From the NCBI RefSeq assembly GCF_030733205.1, contig NZ_JASHJL010000051.1:1-36277 (forward strand): DNA of 36,277 bases, written 5' to 3'. Of this stretch, positions 23,967 through 33,418 are shown one piece after another (position 1 is the stretch's first letter; every line of letters starts with the position of its first letter). This DNA is from Mameliella sp. MMSF_3455 (GTDB lineage: Bacteria; Pseudomonadota; Alphaproteobacteria; Rhodobacterales; Rhodobacteraceae). The notes below the pieces were generated by a model. The model did not search any database. It saw nothing but the letters and a program-made list of their open reading frames with translations, and had not been told where the DNA came from. Made by a program: the position numbers and the translations under genes.

Positions 23967-24014
23967 TAGGAATTTCCTCCCGTTGGGTGGCCGCAGGGGC
24001 CATGCTGGTGACCG

Positions 24015-24031
24015 CCGCCCGCGCCGGGCGG
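24015..24031. other. xoxF leader hairpin, near
   Basis: CCGCCCG and CGGGCGG form a 7-bp stem with a 3-base loop, about 50 bases before the xoxF start on its strand. It is part of a structured 148-base leader between the cytochrome c gene and xoxF. Confidence 0.45.
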
Positions 24032-24043
24032 GGGTCGTCTTAC

Positions 24044-24079
24044 CCCGGTCCGCTGGTCTCTCCTCCCCAACGGACCGGG
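24044..24079. other. xoxF leader hairpin, far
   Basis: CCCGGTCCG (24044-24052) and CGGACCGGG (24071-24079) are exact 9-bp inverted arms with an 18-base loop. On the transcribed strand the loop reads TTGGGGAGGAGAGACCAG, which contains a Shine-Dalgarno-like GGAGGAG with no start codon after it. It may be an RNA structure or an operator for a separate xoxF promoter. Confidence 0.5.
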
Positions 24080-24114
24080 CACCGGCGTTCCCAGACGGGA
24101 GCGCCGTGATCCGG

Positions 24115-24519
24115 TTATTCGGAAGCCTCGGTAAAGGTCGCCAGGTAGGCGATCACGTCGTTCCGGTCATCCTCCTTGCGCAGGCCGGCAAAGGCCATCT
24201 TGGTGCCCTTGGCATAGCTGCGCGGCTTTTCCAGGAAGGCCGCCAGTTCCTCGGGGGTCCAGGTCTTGCCTTCTTCCGCCAGGCTTTTCAGCGCGCCCGA
24301 ATAGTCGAACCCCTCGACAGAGGCCGGGGCGCGGCCGACGATGTCGTTCAGGACCGGGCCGACGCGGTTCTTGGCGTCGGGGCCGACCTGGTGACAGGCC
24401 TTGCACTTGCGGAACACCTTTTCGCCGGCCTCGGGGTCGCCGGCCATCGCGTGGCTTTCGGCGGATGCCACGACGGGCAGCAGGGTCAGGCAAGTGACGG
24501 ACAGGAATTTCTTGATCAT
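24115..24519 (-). CDS. Periplasmic class I cytochrome c
   Basis: This 134-residue c-type cytochrome resembles cytochrome c550/c2. The signal ends near VVASA|ES, the heme site CKACH is at 39-43, the conserved [11 protein letters not shown] follows, and a distal Met lies in [10 protein letters not shown]. It probably carries electrons from XoxG toward the oxidase, as c550 does in Paracoccus. GGAGAG precedes the ATG. It is 25 bp after fghA and 148 bp before xoxF. Confidence 0.93.
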   Translation of the reverse strand: MIKKFLSVTCLTLLPVVASAESHAMAGDPEAGEKVFRKCKACHQVGPDAKNRVGPVLNDIVGRAPASVEGFDYSGALKSLAEEGKTWTPEELAAFLEKPRSYAKGTKMAFAGLRKEDDRNDVIAYLATFTEASE

Positions 24520-24544
24520 TGGTTGCTTCTCTCCGGTGGTCTTT

Positions 24545-25369
24545 TCAGTTCAGCCGCTCGGCATGCCAGGCCACATGGTCGCCGGCAAAGGAGTTCACGA
24601 AGAAATACGAATGGTCGTATCCTCGGTGAATCCGCACCTGACCGGGCTGGCGCCGACGCGCCATACTGTCAGCAAGTACTTCCGGTTTCAAAAGGTCAAG
24701 GAACTGATCACTGGCACCTTGGTCCACTAGCAGATCGCCTTTCCATCCGAACTCGTCCAGCAGCAGCGCCGAATCATGCTGCGACCAGGCGCTTTCGTCG
24801 TCGCCGAGATAGGCGCTGAGCTGCTTGCGGCCCCAGTCGGACCGTGTCGGGTTGGCGATCGGGGCAAAGGCGGACAGGGATTCGAACAGGCCGTGATTGC
24901 GGATCGCCATGGTCATCGCGCCATGCCCGCCCATCGAATGGCCGGTGATGCCGTGGCGGTCCTGCACCGGCAGGTTGCCCAGCACCTCGGCGCGCAGTTC
25001 GGTCAGGATATAGTCGTACATCCGGAAGTTCTGCCGCCAGGGATCGCGGGTGGCGTTGACGTAGAACCCCGCCCCCTGCCCCAGGTCATAGGCCTCGTCG
25101 TCGGCCACGCCCTCGCCGCGCGGCGAGGTATCCGGAAACACCACCGCCAGCCCGTGCCGCGCCGCGTGTTCCTGGAAACCGCCCTTGGTCATGGCGTTTT
25201 CATGGTTGCAGGTCAGCCCCGAGAGATACCACAGCACGGGCACCGGCGCGTCCTGCGCCTGTGGCGGCAGGTAGACCCCAAAGGTCATCTCGCAGCCGCA
25301 GGTGTTCGACGAATGCCGATAGACGCCCTGCACGCCGCCAAAGCTCCGGTTTTCTGACACGATCTCCAT
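24545..25369 (-). CDS. fghA: S-formylglutathione hydrolase
   Basis: This 274-residue esterase-D-type hydrolase cleaves S-formylglutathione to formate and glutathione, the last step of the pathway. The catalytic Ser145 lies in GHSMGGHG, with Asp221 in GASDQFLD and His253 in YDHSYFF completing the triad. The conserved LSGLTCNHENAM is at 50-61. It starts 3 bp after the dehydrogenase stop. Codons in the last quarter (about 24590-24760) are noticeably more A+T rich than the rest, possibly a recombined segment. Confidence 0.96.
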   Translation of the reverse strand: MEIVSENRSFGGVQGVYRHSSNTCGCEMTFGVYLPPQAQDAPVPVLWYLSGLTCNHENAMTKGGFQEHAARHGLAVVFPDTSPRGEGVADDEAYDLGQGAGFYVNATRDPWRQNFRMYDYILTELRAEVLGNLPVQDRHGITGHSMGGHGAMTMAIRNHGLFESLSAFAPIANPTRSDWGRKQLSAYLGDDESAWSQHDSALLLDEFGWKGDLLVDQGASDQFLDLLKPEVLADSMARRRQPGQVRIHRGYDHSYFFVNSFAGDHVAWHAERLN

Positions 25370-25372
25370 GGA

Positions 25373-26485
<1,113 letters not shown>

Positions 26486-26554
26486 TCTCTGTCCTCCCAC
26501 GGCGCCGCACAGGTTTTTCCGGCGCCTCTTGCGGTAAAGTATTGATGAGCCCCC

Positions 26555-26563
26555 TGCGACAAA
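26555..26563 (+). promoter_or_regulatory. TGCGACAAA motif between adhI and 26648
   Basis: This is the same nine bases as at 16613-16621, here inside the 162-bp divergent region. It is bracketed by a 6-bp inverted repeat GTATTG (26539-26544) and CAATAC (26569-26574). It is a possible regulator site for formaldehyde genes. Confidence 0.3.
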
Positions 26564-26647
26564 ACAACCAATACAATGGTGGGTATACCGCTGCATGGAC
26601 TCGTTCCGCGGCCCCGGGCATAGTCCGGAAACGGGAGGACAGAGATC

Positions 26648-27265
26648 ATGAAAGCCCTTAGGATTTTCGCCGTTCTGGCCGTTTTCGGCCCGCTCGGCCC
26701 CGCCCAGGCGGCCGATTTCTCGGACCCGACCTGGCCCTGCATTCAGCGCAAGGTTGACCGGATGTCGATGGGCCTGATGTGGCCGATCATGCCCGACGAA
26801 AACGTCACCCCCGACGCGGCGGCGCAGGCGGACATCACCGAACTGGCCGAGCTGCTGGCCCTGCGCCGGATCGAGGTCGCCGACCTGGAGGACGAGGTTG
26901 CCGGTTTCGCCGCCACCTACGAGGGCGATCCGCAGATCCTGACCCGCGTCTTTGCCGAGGTCTTCGACACGCTGGCGCAGCGGCGCAGCCGGATCATCGA
27001 GGGCATCGCGGAATTCTCGCTCAGCCAGATCGAACTGTCGGAAAAGATCGATTCGGACCGCGGCGAGATGGACCGCCTGCTGGCCGCCGAGGATCCGGAT
27101 TTCGACCGGGTCGACGCGCTGGAGGAACAGATCGACTGGAACCAGACGATCTATACCGACCGCCAGCAATCCATCACCTACCTCTGTGAAACCCCGACCC
27201 TGCTGGAAAAGCGGCTCTATGCCGTTGCCCGCCTGTTGCAGGCCCAGATCCGCGAGGACGGCTGA
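26648..27265 (+). CDS. Exported helical protein of unknown function
   Basis: This 205-residue protein has a signal peptide ([21 protein letters not shown]) and a mature part that is almost entirely helical, with long charged heptad-like stretches from about 60 to 185. One Cys lies in TWPCIQRK near the N terminus and one in YLCETP near the C terminus, which could pair. I do not recognise the family. It is divergent from adhI, sharing a 162-bp promoter region, so it may respond to methanol or formaldehyde. GGGAGGACAGAGATC precedes the ATG. Confidence 0.8.
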   Translation: MKALRIFAVLAVFGPLGPAQAADFSDPTWPCIQRKVDRMSMGLMWPIMPDENVTPDAAAQADITELAELLALRRIEVADLEDEVAGFAATYEGDPQILTRVFAEVFDTLAQRRSRIIEGIAEFSLSQIELSEKIDSDRGEMDRLLAAEDPDFDRVDALEEQIDWNQTIYTDRQQSITYLCETPTLLEKRLYAVARLLQAQIREDG

Positions 27266-27308
27266 CCGCCCGCCCCCCGGAACAGGCCCTTTGGACATGC
27301 GGCGCCAA

Positions 27309-27325
27309 TTGGCATATATTGCCAA
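27309..27325. promoter_or_regulatory. parDE operator/promoter candidate
   Basis: TTGGCA and TGCCAA form a perfect 6-bp inverted repeat around TATAT, 22 bp before parD. The AT-rich centre could also serve as the -10 region. Antitoxins of this type repress their own operon, so this is the expected operator position. Confidence 0.55.
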
Positions 27326-27347
27326 TACCAAGTCACAGGAGCCTGAC

Positions 27348-27590
27348 ATGGCCACCCGCAACGTTGTGCTGACCGATCCGCAATCGCGCTTCATCGACGA
27401 TCTCGTCGCCTCGGGGCGCTACCAGAACGCTTCCGAGGCGCTGCGCGCCGGGCTGCGCCTGCTGGAACGCGAGGAAATCGAGCTGCAGGACATGCGCGCC
27501 CGGCTGATGCGTGGCGTCGAACAGGCCCGCAACGGCGACCTGGCCGAGGGCACGGGCGAAGAGGTCCTGCGCCGCGCCTTCGGTCTCTGA
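27348..27590 (+). CDS. parD: Type II antitoxin, ParD family
   Basis: This 80-residue antitoxin has a ribbon-helix-helix N terminus ([20 protein letters not shown], then [18 protein letters not shown]) and an acidic, flexible C terminus that would wrap the toxin. AGGAG lies 6 bases before the ATG. It is immediately upstream of the toxin and carries the usual operator palindrome. On a plasmid the pair would favour retention by killing plasmid-free cells. Confidence 0.93.
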   Translation: MATRNVVLTDPQSRFIDDLVASGRYQNASEALRAGLRLLEREEIELQDMRARLMRGVEQARNGDLAEGTGEEVLRRAFGL

Positions 27591-27596
27591 CCCCGC

Positions 27597-27926
27597 TTGC
27601 GCCCCTTTGTCCTCACCCGGCAGGCGGAAACCGCCCTGCAGGACATCGCCCGCTGGACGGCCGACACCTTCGGCCCCCACCAGGCCCGCCTCTACGGGCA
27701 AGAGCTGATCGACGGCTGCACCGCGCTGGCCGGGGGCCGCGCCCCGTCGCGGCCCTGCCGCCGCCTGATCGACCCCGCCCTGCCCGAGGATCTGCGCTTT
27801 GCCCGCGTCGGCCAGCATTTCATCGTCTTCATCGACGCGCCCGAACGCATCACCATCGTCGACGTGCTGCATGTCCGCGCCGACCTGCCCCGCCGGCTGG
27901 CCGCGCTGGGGGACGACGCCCCCTGA
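27597..27926 (+). CDS. parE: Type II toxin, ParE family
   Basis: This 109-residue RelE/ParE-superfamily toxin shows the family pattern LTRQAETALQDIARWTADTFG at the start, LIDGCTALA in the middle, and the C-terminal strand RFARVGQHFIVFIDA followed by ITIVDVLHVRADL. ParE proteins typically poison DNA gyrase. The start is TTG 27597, 6 bp after the antitoxin stop; no better start is available. Confidence 0.92.
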   Translation: MRPFVLTRQAETALQDIARWTADTFGPHQARLYGQELIDGCTALAGGRAPSRPCRRLIDPALPEDLRFARVGQHFIVFIDAPERITIVDVLHVRADLPRRLAALGDDAP

Positions 27927-28025
27927 CCCCCTGCCCGCGCGCGCAAAAGTGACCGGGGCAGACTTTCCGCTGAGTTCGCAGACCGGCCCCGCTGTGGCAG
28001 ACTGCACGCGGGAGGAACCATCACC

Positions 28026-28826
28026 ATGAGACATGCCATCCTTGCGGCCGCCTGTATCGCGCTGCTGTCGTCCCCTGCCCCGGCGCAGGACAATCCGCTG
28101 ACCGACAGTCCCACCTGGCAGGACATGAAACTCGACGTGCTGGGCGACCGCCCGGTGTCACAGGCCCCTGCCCCCTTCGCGGTCGAGGCGCCCTATCGCG
28201 CCACGGACGCGGCCATGGTGCCGCTGGAGATCACCCAGACCGACGCCTCCGTCCCGATCAGCGCCGCCACCATCGTCATCGACGAGAACCCGGCCCCCGT
28301 CGCGGCGCGGCTGGAATTCTCACCGGCGATGCTGCCGCTGGACTTTGCGCTGAACCTGCGGGTGAACCAGTATTCCAACGTCCGGGTGATCGGCGAGACG
28401 CCGCAGGGCCTCTACATGGCCGGGCGCTTCGTCAAGGCCTCGGGCGGCTGTTCGGCGCCGGCCGGGGGCGACGCGGCGCAGGCAATGGCGGCGATGGGCC
28501 AGATGCGGCTGGACATGGCCGACAGCGGGGCGCGGGTCTCGACCCCGCGGCGCACGGCGGAAATCATGATCCGGCACCCGATGTATTCCGGCCTGCAGCG
28601 CGACCAGGTCACGCAGCTGTTCATCTCGGCGCATTTCATCGACCACCTCGAGGTCTGGCAGGGCGACGAGATGCTGTTCAGCCTCGACGGCGGGATTTCC
28701 GTCTCCGAGGACCCGGTGTTCCGCTTTGCCTATACCGAGAACGGCGCGCCGACGCTGAAGGTCATCGCCACCGACACCGAGGGCAACACCTTTGCCCGCG
28801 AGCTGCCGAAACTGGCCGAGGGCTGA
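28026..28826 (+). CDS. Quinoprotein-associated SoxYZ-like carrier, copy 2
   Basis: This 266-residue exported SoxY-SoxZ fusion is a paralogue of the protein at 18601. The signal peptide ends near PAPAQ|D. Shared landmarks are WQDMKLDVLGDRPV (compare DELYGDRPLL), IVIDENPAPV, the swinging-arm Cys142 in ASGGCSAPAGG, and the second domain starting IRHPMYSGLQRDQVTQLFIS. GGGAGGAACC precedes the start. The Gly-Gly-Cys arm is closer to true SoxY than in copy 1. It stands alone between parE and a convergent gene pair. Confidence 0.88.
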   Translation: MRHAILAAACIALLSSPAPAQDNPLTDSPTWQDMKLDVLGDRPVSQAPAPFAVEAPYRATDAAMVPLEITQTDASVPISAATIVIDENPAPVAARLEFSPAMLPLDFALNLRVNQYSNVRVIGETPQGLYMAGRFVKASGGCSAPAGGDAAQAMAAMGQMRLDMADSGARVSTPRRTAEIMIRHPMYSGLQRDQVTQLFISAHFIDHLEVWQGDEMLFSLDGGISVSEDPVFRFAYTENGAPTLKVIATDTEGNTFARELPKLAEG

Positions 28827-28855
28827 CACCCGGAACGCAGGATTGGGCGAAAGCC

Positions 28856-28872
28856 GCGCGTCGCAGACGCGC
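28856..28872. terminator. Bidirectional hairpin between converging genes
   Basis: GCGCGTC and GACGCGC form a perfect 7-bp stem with a 3-base loop, placed between the stop of the second SoxYZ-like gene (28826) and the stop of the minus-strand gene at 28885. There is no T-run. Confidence 0.5.
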
Positions 28873-28884
28873 CCCCTGCCCTGC

Positions 28885-29229
28885 TCAGAAACAGACCAGT
28901 TCCGCCTCGACCTGGGCGCGGCGCATGTCGTCGACGATATGCGCCGCCGCGACAGAGCTGTTGAAGACCGCCATGCGTTCGCCGCCCACGCGGCGCATCG
29001 ACAGCACGGTTTCCGCCCGCTCGTAGGCCTCGAACGGCAGGATCGAGGCGATCTCGTCGATCGAGCAGGCGCATTTTTCCAGCGCGACGCGGGTCTGCCC
29101 GTTCACCGCCATGCAGGCAAAGATGTAATCCGCCCGCGCCACGGTGGGATAGTCGTTCAGCCGCTGCGCCGCGCTTTGCGCCAGCACCGCGCCCGGCAAC
29201 AGGGTCAGGATCAGCGCCAGCGCCCTCAT
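28885..29229 (-). CDS. Small exported protein of unknown function
   Basis: This 114-residue protein has the signal peptide MRALALILTLLPGAVLAQ. The mature part has four cysteines (IFACMAV, KCACSID, LVCF-end) and a helical look. Similar small exported proteins accompany quinoprotein clusters, but I do not recognise this one. Its ATG overlaps the preceding gene's stop by 4 bp, placing it last in the regulatory operon. Disulfide bonding in the periplasm is likely from the cysteine content. Confidence 0.8.
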   Translation of the reverse strand: MRALALILTLLPGAVLAQSAAQRLNDYPTVARADYIFACMAVNGQTRVALEKCACSIDEIASILPFEAYERAETVLSMRRVGGERMAVFNSSVAAAHIVDDMRRAQVEAELVCF

Positions 29230-29888
29230 TCCTCCACCCCTTCAAACCGCACTTCGGAGCGATACACCGTGGCCGTCTCGGGTCCGGAGGTCTCGGCGGT
29301 CAGCGACAGATACCAGCCCGGCACCTCTTCGGACATGACGACGCGCATCTCCAGCTCGCCAAAGCCCTTCATCCGCGCCCTGTTCGGATCCTCGGCAAAG
29401 GGATGCAGCCGCACGATGCGCACCGGCACGCTGCGGCCGTCGAAGGTGGCTTCGCCCTCTTCGACCTCGGTCGGGGCAACCAGCGCCTCCTTGACGCGGT
29501 TGCGGATGTAATAGGGGCTGCCGCCCGCCGCCTCGGCCATGTCGCGGATCACGCTTTCGTAGAAATACATGATCATCGGGTTGCCGACGCTGGCCGGGAA
29601 ACGGCCCAGCCCGCGGTGCCTGTCATTCTTGCGGAATTCCAGCCGGGCCAGCGGATCGTCCGTGGCGCCCAGCGTCAGGGCGATGTCGCCGCTGTCGCGC
29701 TCTGCCGCCTCGGGCGACAGCGCGTTGGTGACGGCGCGCGAATAGATCAGCGTCGCCTCGGCGCCGATCCCGTCCAGCGTGCCCTTGCGGAACAACAGGT
29801 CATAGTGTTCGCCCGGCTCCACCGGCGTGGCCTGCACCGGCGCGGTGGCAAGGGCCGCGGCAATGCAGATCGCGGATAGAAGTTTCAT
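29226..29888 (-). CDS. Exported protein of unknown function
   Basis: This 220-residue protein has a signal peptide ending near TAPVQA|T, then a beta-rich mature part (GEHYDLLFRKGTLDGIGAEA, GNPMIMYFYESVIRDMAE, YYIRNRVKEALV). It has no cysteine in the mature part and no recognised motif. It overlaps the hybrid kinase gene by 4 bp and the 114-residue gene by 4 bp, so the three are translationally coupled. It may be a periplasmic partner of the regulatory system or of XoxF; neither is shown. Confidence 0.8.
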   Translation of the reverse strand: MKLLSAICIAAALATAPVQATPVEPGEHYDLLFRKGTLDGIGAEATLIYSRAVTNALSPEAAERDSGDIALTLGATDDPLARLEFRKNDRHRGLGRFPASVGNPMIMYFYESVIRDMAEAAGGSPYYIRNRVKEALVAPTEVEEGEATFDGRSVPVRIVRLHPFAEDPNRARMKGFGELEMRVVMSEEVPGWYLSLTAETSGPETATVYRSEVRFEGVEE

Positions 29889-32263
29889 GTGATGTGCCTC
29901 CCTGCGCCCAGAGTATTCCCCTGCGTCTCGCTGTCATGGCCGACTTTTGTCTGTGCCCGTTCATGGGCCTGTTCCTGTGCCTGTTCCCGGGGCTGATCAT
30001 GGTCCTGATCCGGGTCCTGCGCCCCGCCCTCCAGCACCGGGCCCGGCGATTGCCAGCGGATCTTCCATTCGATCAGCGGCCGCAGCTTGGACAGCTGCAC
30101 CGGCTTGTGCATCACGGTAAAGCCCAGCTCTGCCCCCTGCCGCCGGATCTTTTCGCGCCGGTCGGCGGTGATCACGATGGCGGGCACATGCACCCCGGTT
30201 TCGCGCCGGATCTCGGTGATGGCGCGCACGCCGGTGTCGTCGCCGTCCAGCTGGTAATCCGCCAGAACGATGTCCGGCGCCAGCCCCATGTCCCGCACAT
30301 GCATCAGGGCCTCTGCGGTCGAGGGCGCGGCCAGCACGCTGGCGCCCCAGTGTTCCAGTTTCTGGGTCATGGCAAACAGCACGTCCGGGTCGTTCTCGAT
30401 CACCAGGATGATGCGCTCCAGCTCCAGGTCGGTGTCCGCCGGCGCCACTGCCTGCGCCTCGGCCGGGACACGGCGGCCCGGCACCCGGTCCAGCTCGATG
30501 CAGAACAGCGAGCCGACCCCGGGTTTCGACCGCACCCACAGCCGATGGCCCAACAGTTTGCAGGCCCGGTCCACCACCGACAGGCCCAGCCCCACGCCCG
30601 AGGCGAGCGAGACGTTTTCCGCCCGGGCGAATTCCTCGAAGATGCGTTTCTGATCCTTCAGCCCGATGCCGATGCCGGTATCCCAGACCTGCAACACCAC
30701 CTTGTTGCCGCGGCGGCGGCAGCCCACCAGCACCCTGCCCCCCGGTTCGGTGTACTGGATCGCGTTGACGACAAGGTTCTGGATCGACCGCAGCAGGTAG
30801 ACCGGATCGGAACAGACCAGCACGTCCGAGGGCACCACCGACAGGCGCACGTTCTTCTGTTCGGCCAGCGCGGTCTGGTCCTCGTAGATGCCCTGCATCA
30901 GCACGCCCAGGGAAATCTCGCTGGGGGTGACGGCGCTGGGATCGGCGCTTTCGAGGCGCGAGATGTCCAGCAGCGAATGCAGCAGTTGCTCGGTGGAGCC
31001 GAAGGCCCCGTACAGCCGTTCCACCGTGGCCGCGAATTCCGTGCCTCGCGTGCGTTCCTTGAGCGTCGCCAGCAACAGCTTGGCCGCGTTCACCGGCTGC
31101 AAGAGGTCATGGCTGGCCGCCGCCAGGAACCGCGTCTTGGACGAGACCGCCGCCTCGGCCCGTTCCTTGGCCAGGCGCAATTCCTCCTCCACCCGGGCCT
31201 TTTCCTCGTATTGTTCGGTCAGGCGGCGGTTGGCCTCTGTCAGTTCGGCGGTGCGTTCCTGCACCCGGTTTTCCAGGATCTCGGTGGCGCGGCTTTCCAG
31301 CGTCACGTCGGTCAGTTCCACGAGGAACCCGTCATCCGGAAGCCGGTTGACCTGCAATTCCAGCACCCGGTCGGTGCCGTGGCGGATGCGCTTGCGCAGC
31401 CAGCCTTCCTGTTGCAGGTGCCGCCGCCAGGCCTCGACCCGCAGGTCGGCATCCTCGGCCACCAGCGCGTGATTGCGCATGAAATCCAGCAGCCGGCTGA
31501 GGGTCGTGCCCTTTTGCAACAGGGTAAAGGGCAGGCCCAGCAATTGCCGGAACTGCCGGTTGTACATCATCACCTCGCCCGAGGAGGAAAAGGTGCAGAC
31601 GCCGGATGTCATGTCCTCGAAGGCGGCCTGGATATAGGCCGCCTGCCGGTCGATCAGGTGTTCCTTCTCGGATCGGTTCTGCCGCACGATCGAGGTGATT
31701 TCCGTCAGCAGAAGCACCACGTTCGACGAGGCCGTGCGCTGTTGGCTGAGCTGGTACCAGCGGTCGCCGCGCAGCTCGATCACCGCCGAGCGGACAGAGG
31801 CGCCGGCGCGGTCCTCGGGGGCGAAAATGCGGTTGATGCCGCGGTCGGTCGAGACCAGCGCGCGGCTTTGCATCATGTAATCAAGATAGTCTTCCAGCCG
31901 CAGCCCCTTGCGCACGCGAAAGGCCACGTCGGGCAGGAAGGTGCGGAACAGCACGTTGCAGATGTCCAGCCGCCCGCCGGTGAACAGGGCGAACCCCTCG
32001 CCCATCGCCGACAGCGCATCCTCCAGCGTGCGGCGGGCGCGCTCGCGGTCGTAGCGGACGCTTTCCAGCTCTGTCGCGGCGCGTTCCAGGTCGCGGGTCT
32101 TGGCCGCCACCTGCGCCTGCAGCTCGATGGCCGACTGAAAGGCGCTGTAGGCCGAAACGCCGACATCGTTGCTGCGGTTGGCGCGGCGCATCAGCGCGTC
32201 GATGATCTTGGCCTGCCGGGCGATCTGTTCCTCGGGCGGGGCGTTTTCGTCGACCAGGCTCAT
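29885..32263 (-). CDS. Soluble hybrid histidine kinase (PAS, HisKA, HATPase, receiver)
   Basis: This 792-residue cytoplasmic kinase lacks membrane segments. It has an N-terminal coiled coil (about 15-85), two PAS-like domains (about 80-195 and 205-325), and a coiled coil ending in HisKA with His385 in AAASHDLLQPVNAA. An HATPase (NLVVNAIQYTEPGG near 475) and a receiver domain (about 580-700, Asp in LADYQLDG) follow. The closing tail is rich in Gln, Glu, Asp and His. The SHDLLQPVNAA box places it in the NahK/ErcS-type group. ATG 32263 overlaps the FIST gene stop by 4 bp. Paracoccus FlhS is a functional parallel, regulating formaldehyde dehydrogenase. Confidence 0.92.
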   Translation of the reverse strand: MSLVDENAPPEEQIARQAKIIDALMRRANRSNDVGVSAYSAFQSAIELQAQVAAKTRDLERAATELESVRYDRERARRTLEDALSAMGEGFALFTGGRLDICNVLFRTFLPDVAFRVRKGLRLEDYLDYMMQSRALVSTDRGINRIFAPEDRAGASVRSAVIELRGDRWYQLSQQRTASSNVVLLLTEITSIVRQNRSEKEHLIDRQAAYIQAAFEDMTSGVCTFSSSGEVMMYNRQFRQLLGLPFTLLQKGTTLSRLLDFMRNHALVAEDADLRVEAWRRHLQQEGWLRKRIRHGTDRVLELQVNRLPDDGFLVELTDVTLESRATEILENRVQERTAELTEANRRLTEQYEEKARVEEELRLAKERAEAAVSSKTRFLAAASHDLLQPVNAAKLLLATLKERTRGTEFAATVERLYGAFGSTEQLLHSLLDISRLESADPSAVTPSEISLGVLMQGIYEDQTALAEQKNVRLSVVPSDVLVCSDPVYLLRSIQNLVVNAIQYTEPGGRVLVGCRRRGNKVVLQVWDTGIGIGLKDQKRIFEEFARAENVSLASGVGLGLSVVDRACKLLGHRLWVRSKPGVGSLFCIELDRVPGRRVPAEAQAVAPADTDLELERIILVIENDPDVLFAMTQKLEHWGASVLAAPSTAEALMHVRDMGLAPDIVLADYQLDGDDTGVRAITEIRRETGVHVPAIVITADRREKIRRQGAELGFTVMHKPVQLSKLRPLIEWKIRWQSPGPVLEGGAQDPDQDHDQPREQAQEQAHERAQTKVGHDSETQGNTLGAGRHIT

Positions 32264-33417
32264 CCCAGCGCCCTGCCCGCCGGGTCGAAGAAGGCGACGC
32301 CGACAAAGGTCTGGTTCATGTGCACCCCGCAATGCTGTTCGCCATAGGTGTTGAAGCCCAGCACCCTGTGCGCCCGGAACAGCGCCGAGGCATCGGCGCC
32401 CAGCTGTTTCTGCTCGATCTCCAGCTTGCGCAGCACGCAGTCGAAGCCAAGGATGAAATCCGGCGTCAGCCCGCCGGGGCCCGAGACGCTCAGCCCCGCC
32501 TCCAGCGTCTTGATGATCTCGGTGCCCTTGCCCAGGGTCAGCACCACCCCGTCGTCGATGGCGGCCAGAAAGGACAGCGCCTGCCCGTCCTTCACGCTGC
32601 TGATGGCGCGGACGTAGTAATTCTGGTTGTAGCGCACCAGGATCGGGTTCTCGGCAAAGATCTGCGGCGACAGGTCCGCGACCCCGCAGCCCACCAGCCG
32701 GGCATATTCCTGCGCCGCCGGGGCGCCGTTGATCTCGTTCACCAGCCGTTCCTCGGGGTCGGCATCGGTGATCACCAGTTGCGTCTCCGTGGGCAGGAAA
32801 TGGTCGAAGCCGATGCCCTGGAACTGCAGGTCGGTTTCCAGCAGCATCAGCAGCGCCACGTTGCTGCGGAACTGCCCGTTGTGCAGGATGTAGGTTTCCC
32901 CGAAGGACAGCCCGTCCCCGGCCGAGCCGCCGAAGACCGGCAGGTCGTCCAGCACCGTTTCCAGCGTCGAGATCAGCAGGTCTTCCTGTTTCGACAAGCC
33001 GTCCGACAGGATCAGCGCCAGCCGGTTCCAGCCGGCGGTGCGCTGGAACCGCACCGCGTGGCGTTTCGCCTGCGCCGCGATCTCGGTGATCGAGATCGGC
33101 TTCAGCGGTTCGATCAGCAGCGAGGCACAGCGGAAATGTTCGCGCGGAAAGGCGATCAGCTGCAACGCGCCGGTTTCATAGCCGCGCGCGGTAATCTGCC
33201 CGGCGGTGGTGCAGCCAAAGACCGGCACGCCCCCCATGCGGCGGGTCAGTTCCTGCGCCATCACCTCGCGGTCGAAACTCTGCGGCATCAGCGCCAGCAC
33301 GAAACAGGTGTCGCGCGGGTCGATACAGGCCGATGCCTCGCGCACGGCGGCGGCCGTGTCCGCCTGCGTCGAGACGCCGACCCGCACATGGGCCGGAGAG
33401 ATGTCGTCGTCCCGCAT
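32260..33417 (-). CDS. FIST-domain sensor protein
   Basis: This 385-residue protein has FIST_N (about 10-210, with VFGCTTAGQITARGYETGAL and LPVFGGSAGDGLSF) and FIST_C (about 220-365, with VNEINGAPAAQEYARLVG and HCGVHMNQTFVGVAFF). There is no signal peptide or membrane segment. In Pseudomonas a FIST protein, NosP, is encoded beside the hybrid kinase NahK and acts as its heme-based nitric oxide sensor. Here the pair is coupled by a 4-bp overlap. The ligand here is unknown and could be a C1 compound rather than NO. Confidence 0.92.
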   Translation of the reverse strand: MRDDDISPAHVRVGVSTQADTAAAVREASACIDPRDTCFVLALMPQSFDREVMAQELTRRMGGVPVFGCTTAGQITARGYETGALQLIAFPREHFRCASLLIEPLKPISITEIAAQAKRHAVRFQRTAGWNRLALILSDGLSKQEDLLISTLETVLDDLPVFGGSAGDGLSFGETYILHNGQFRSNVALLMLLETDLQFQGIGFDHFLPTETQLVITDADPEERLVNEINGAPAAQEYARLVGCGVADLSPQIFAENPILVRYNQNYYVRAISSVKDGQALSFLAAIDDGVVLTLGKGTEIIKTLEAGLSVSGPGGLTPDFILGFDCVLRKLEIEQKQLGADASALFRAHRVLGFNTYGEQHCGVHMNQTFVGVAFFDPAGRALG

Positions 33418-33418
33418 C

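Noticed and set aside
26486-27394. Upstream extension of the adhI frame, giving a 673-codon open frame on the minus strand
   Set aside because: The known family starts at 26485 with a good ribosome site. The extension is antisense to an exported protein and parD and resembles nothing; high G+C content leaves such frames open.
29894-32347. An 817-codon plus-strand frame opposite the hybrid kinase
   Set aside because: It mirrors the codon structure of the kinase, has an arginine/glycine/glutamine-rich non-protein look, and has no ribosome site. The minus-strand frame has clear domains.
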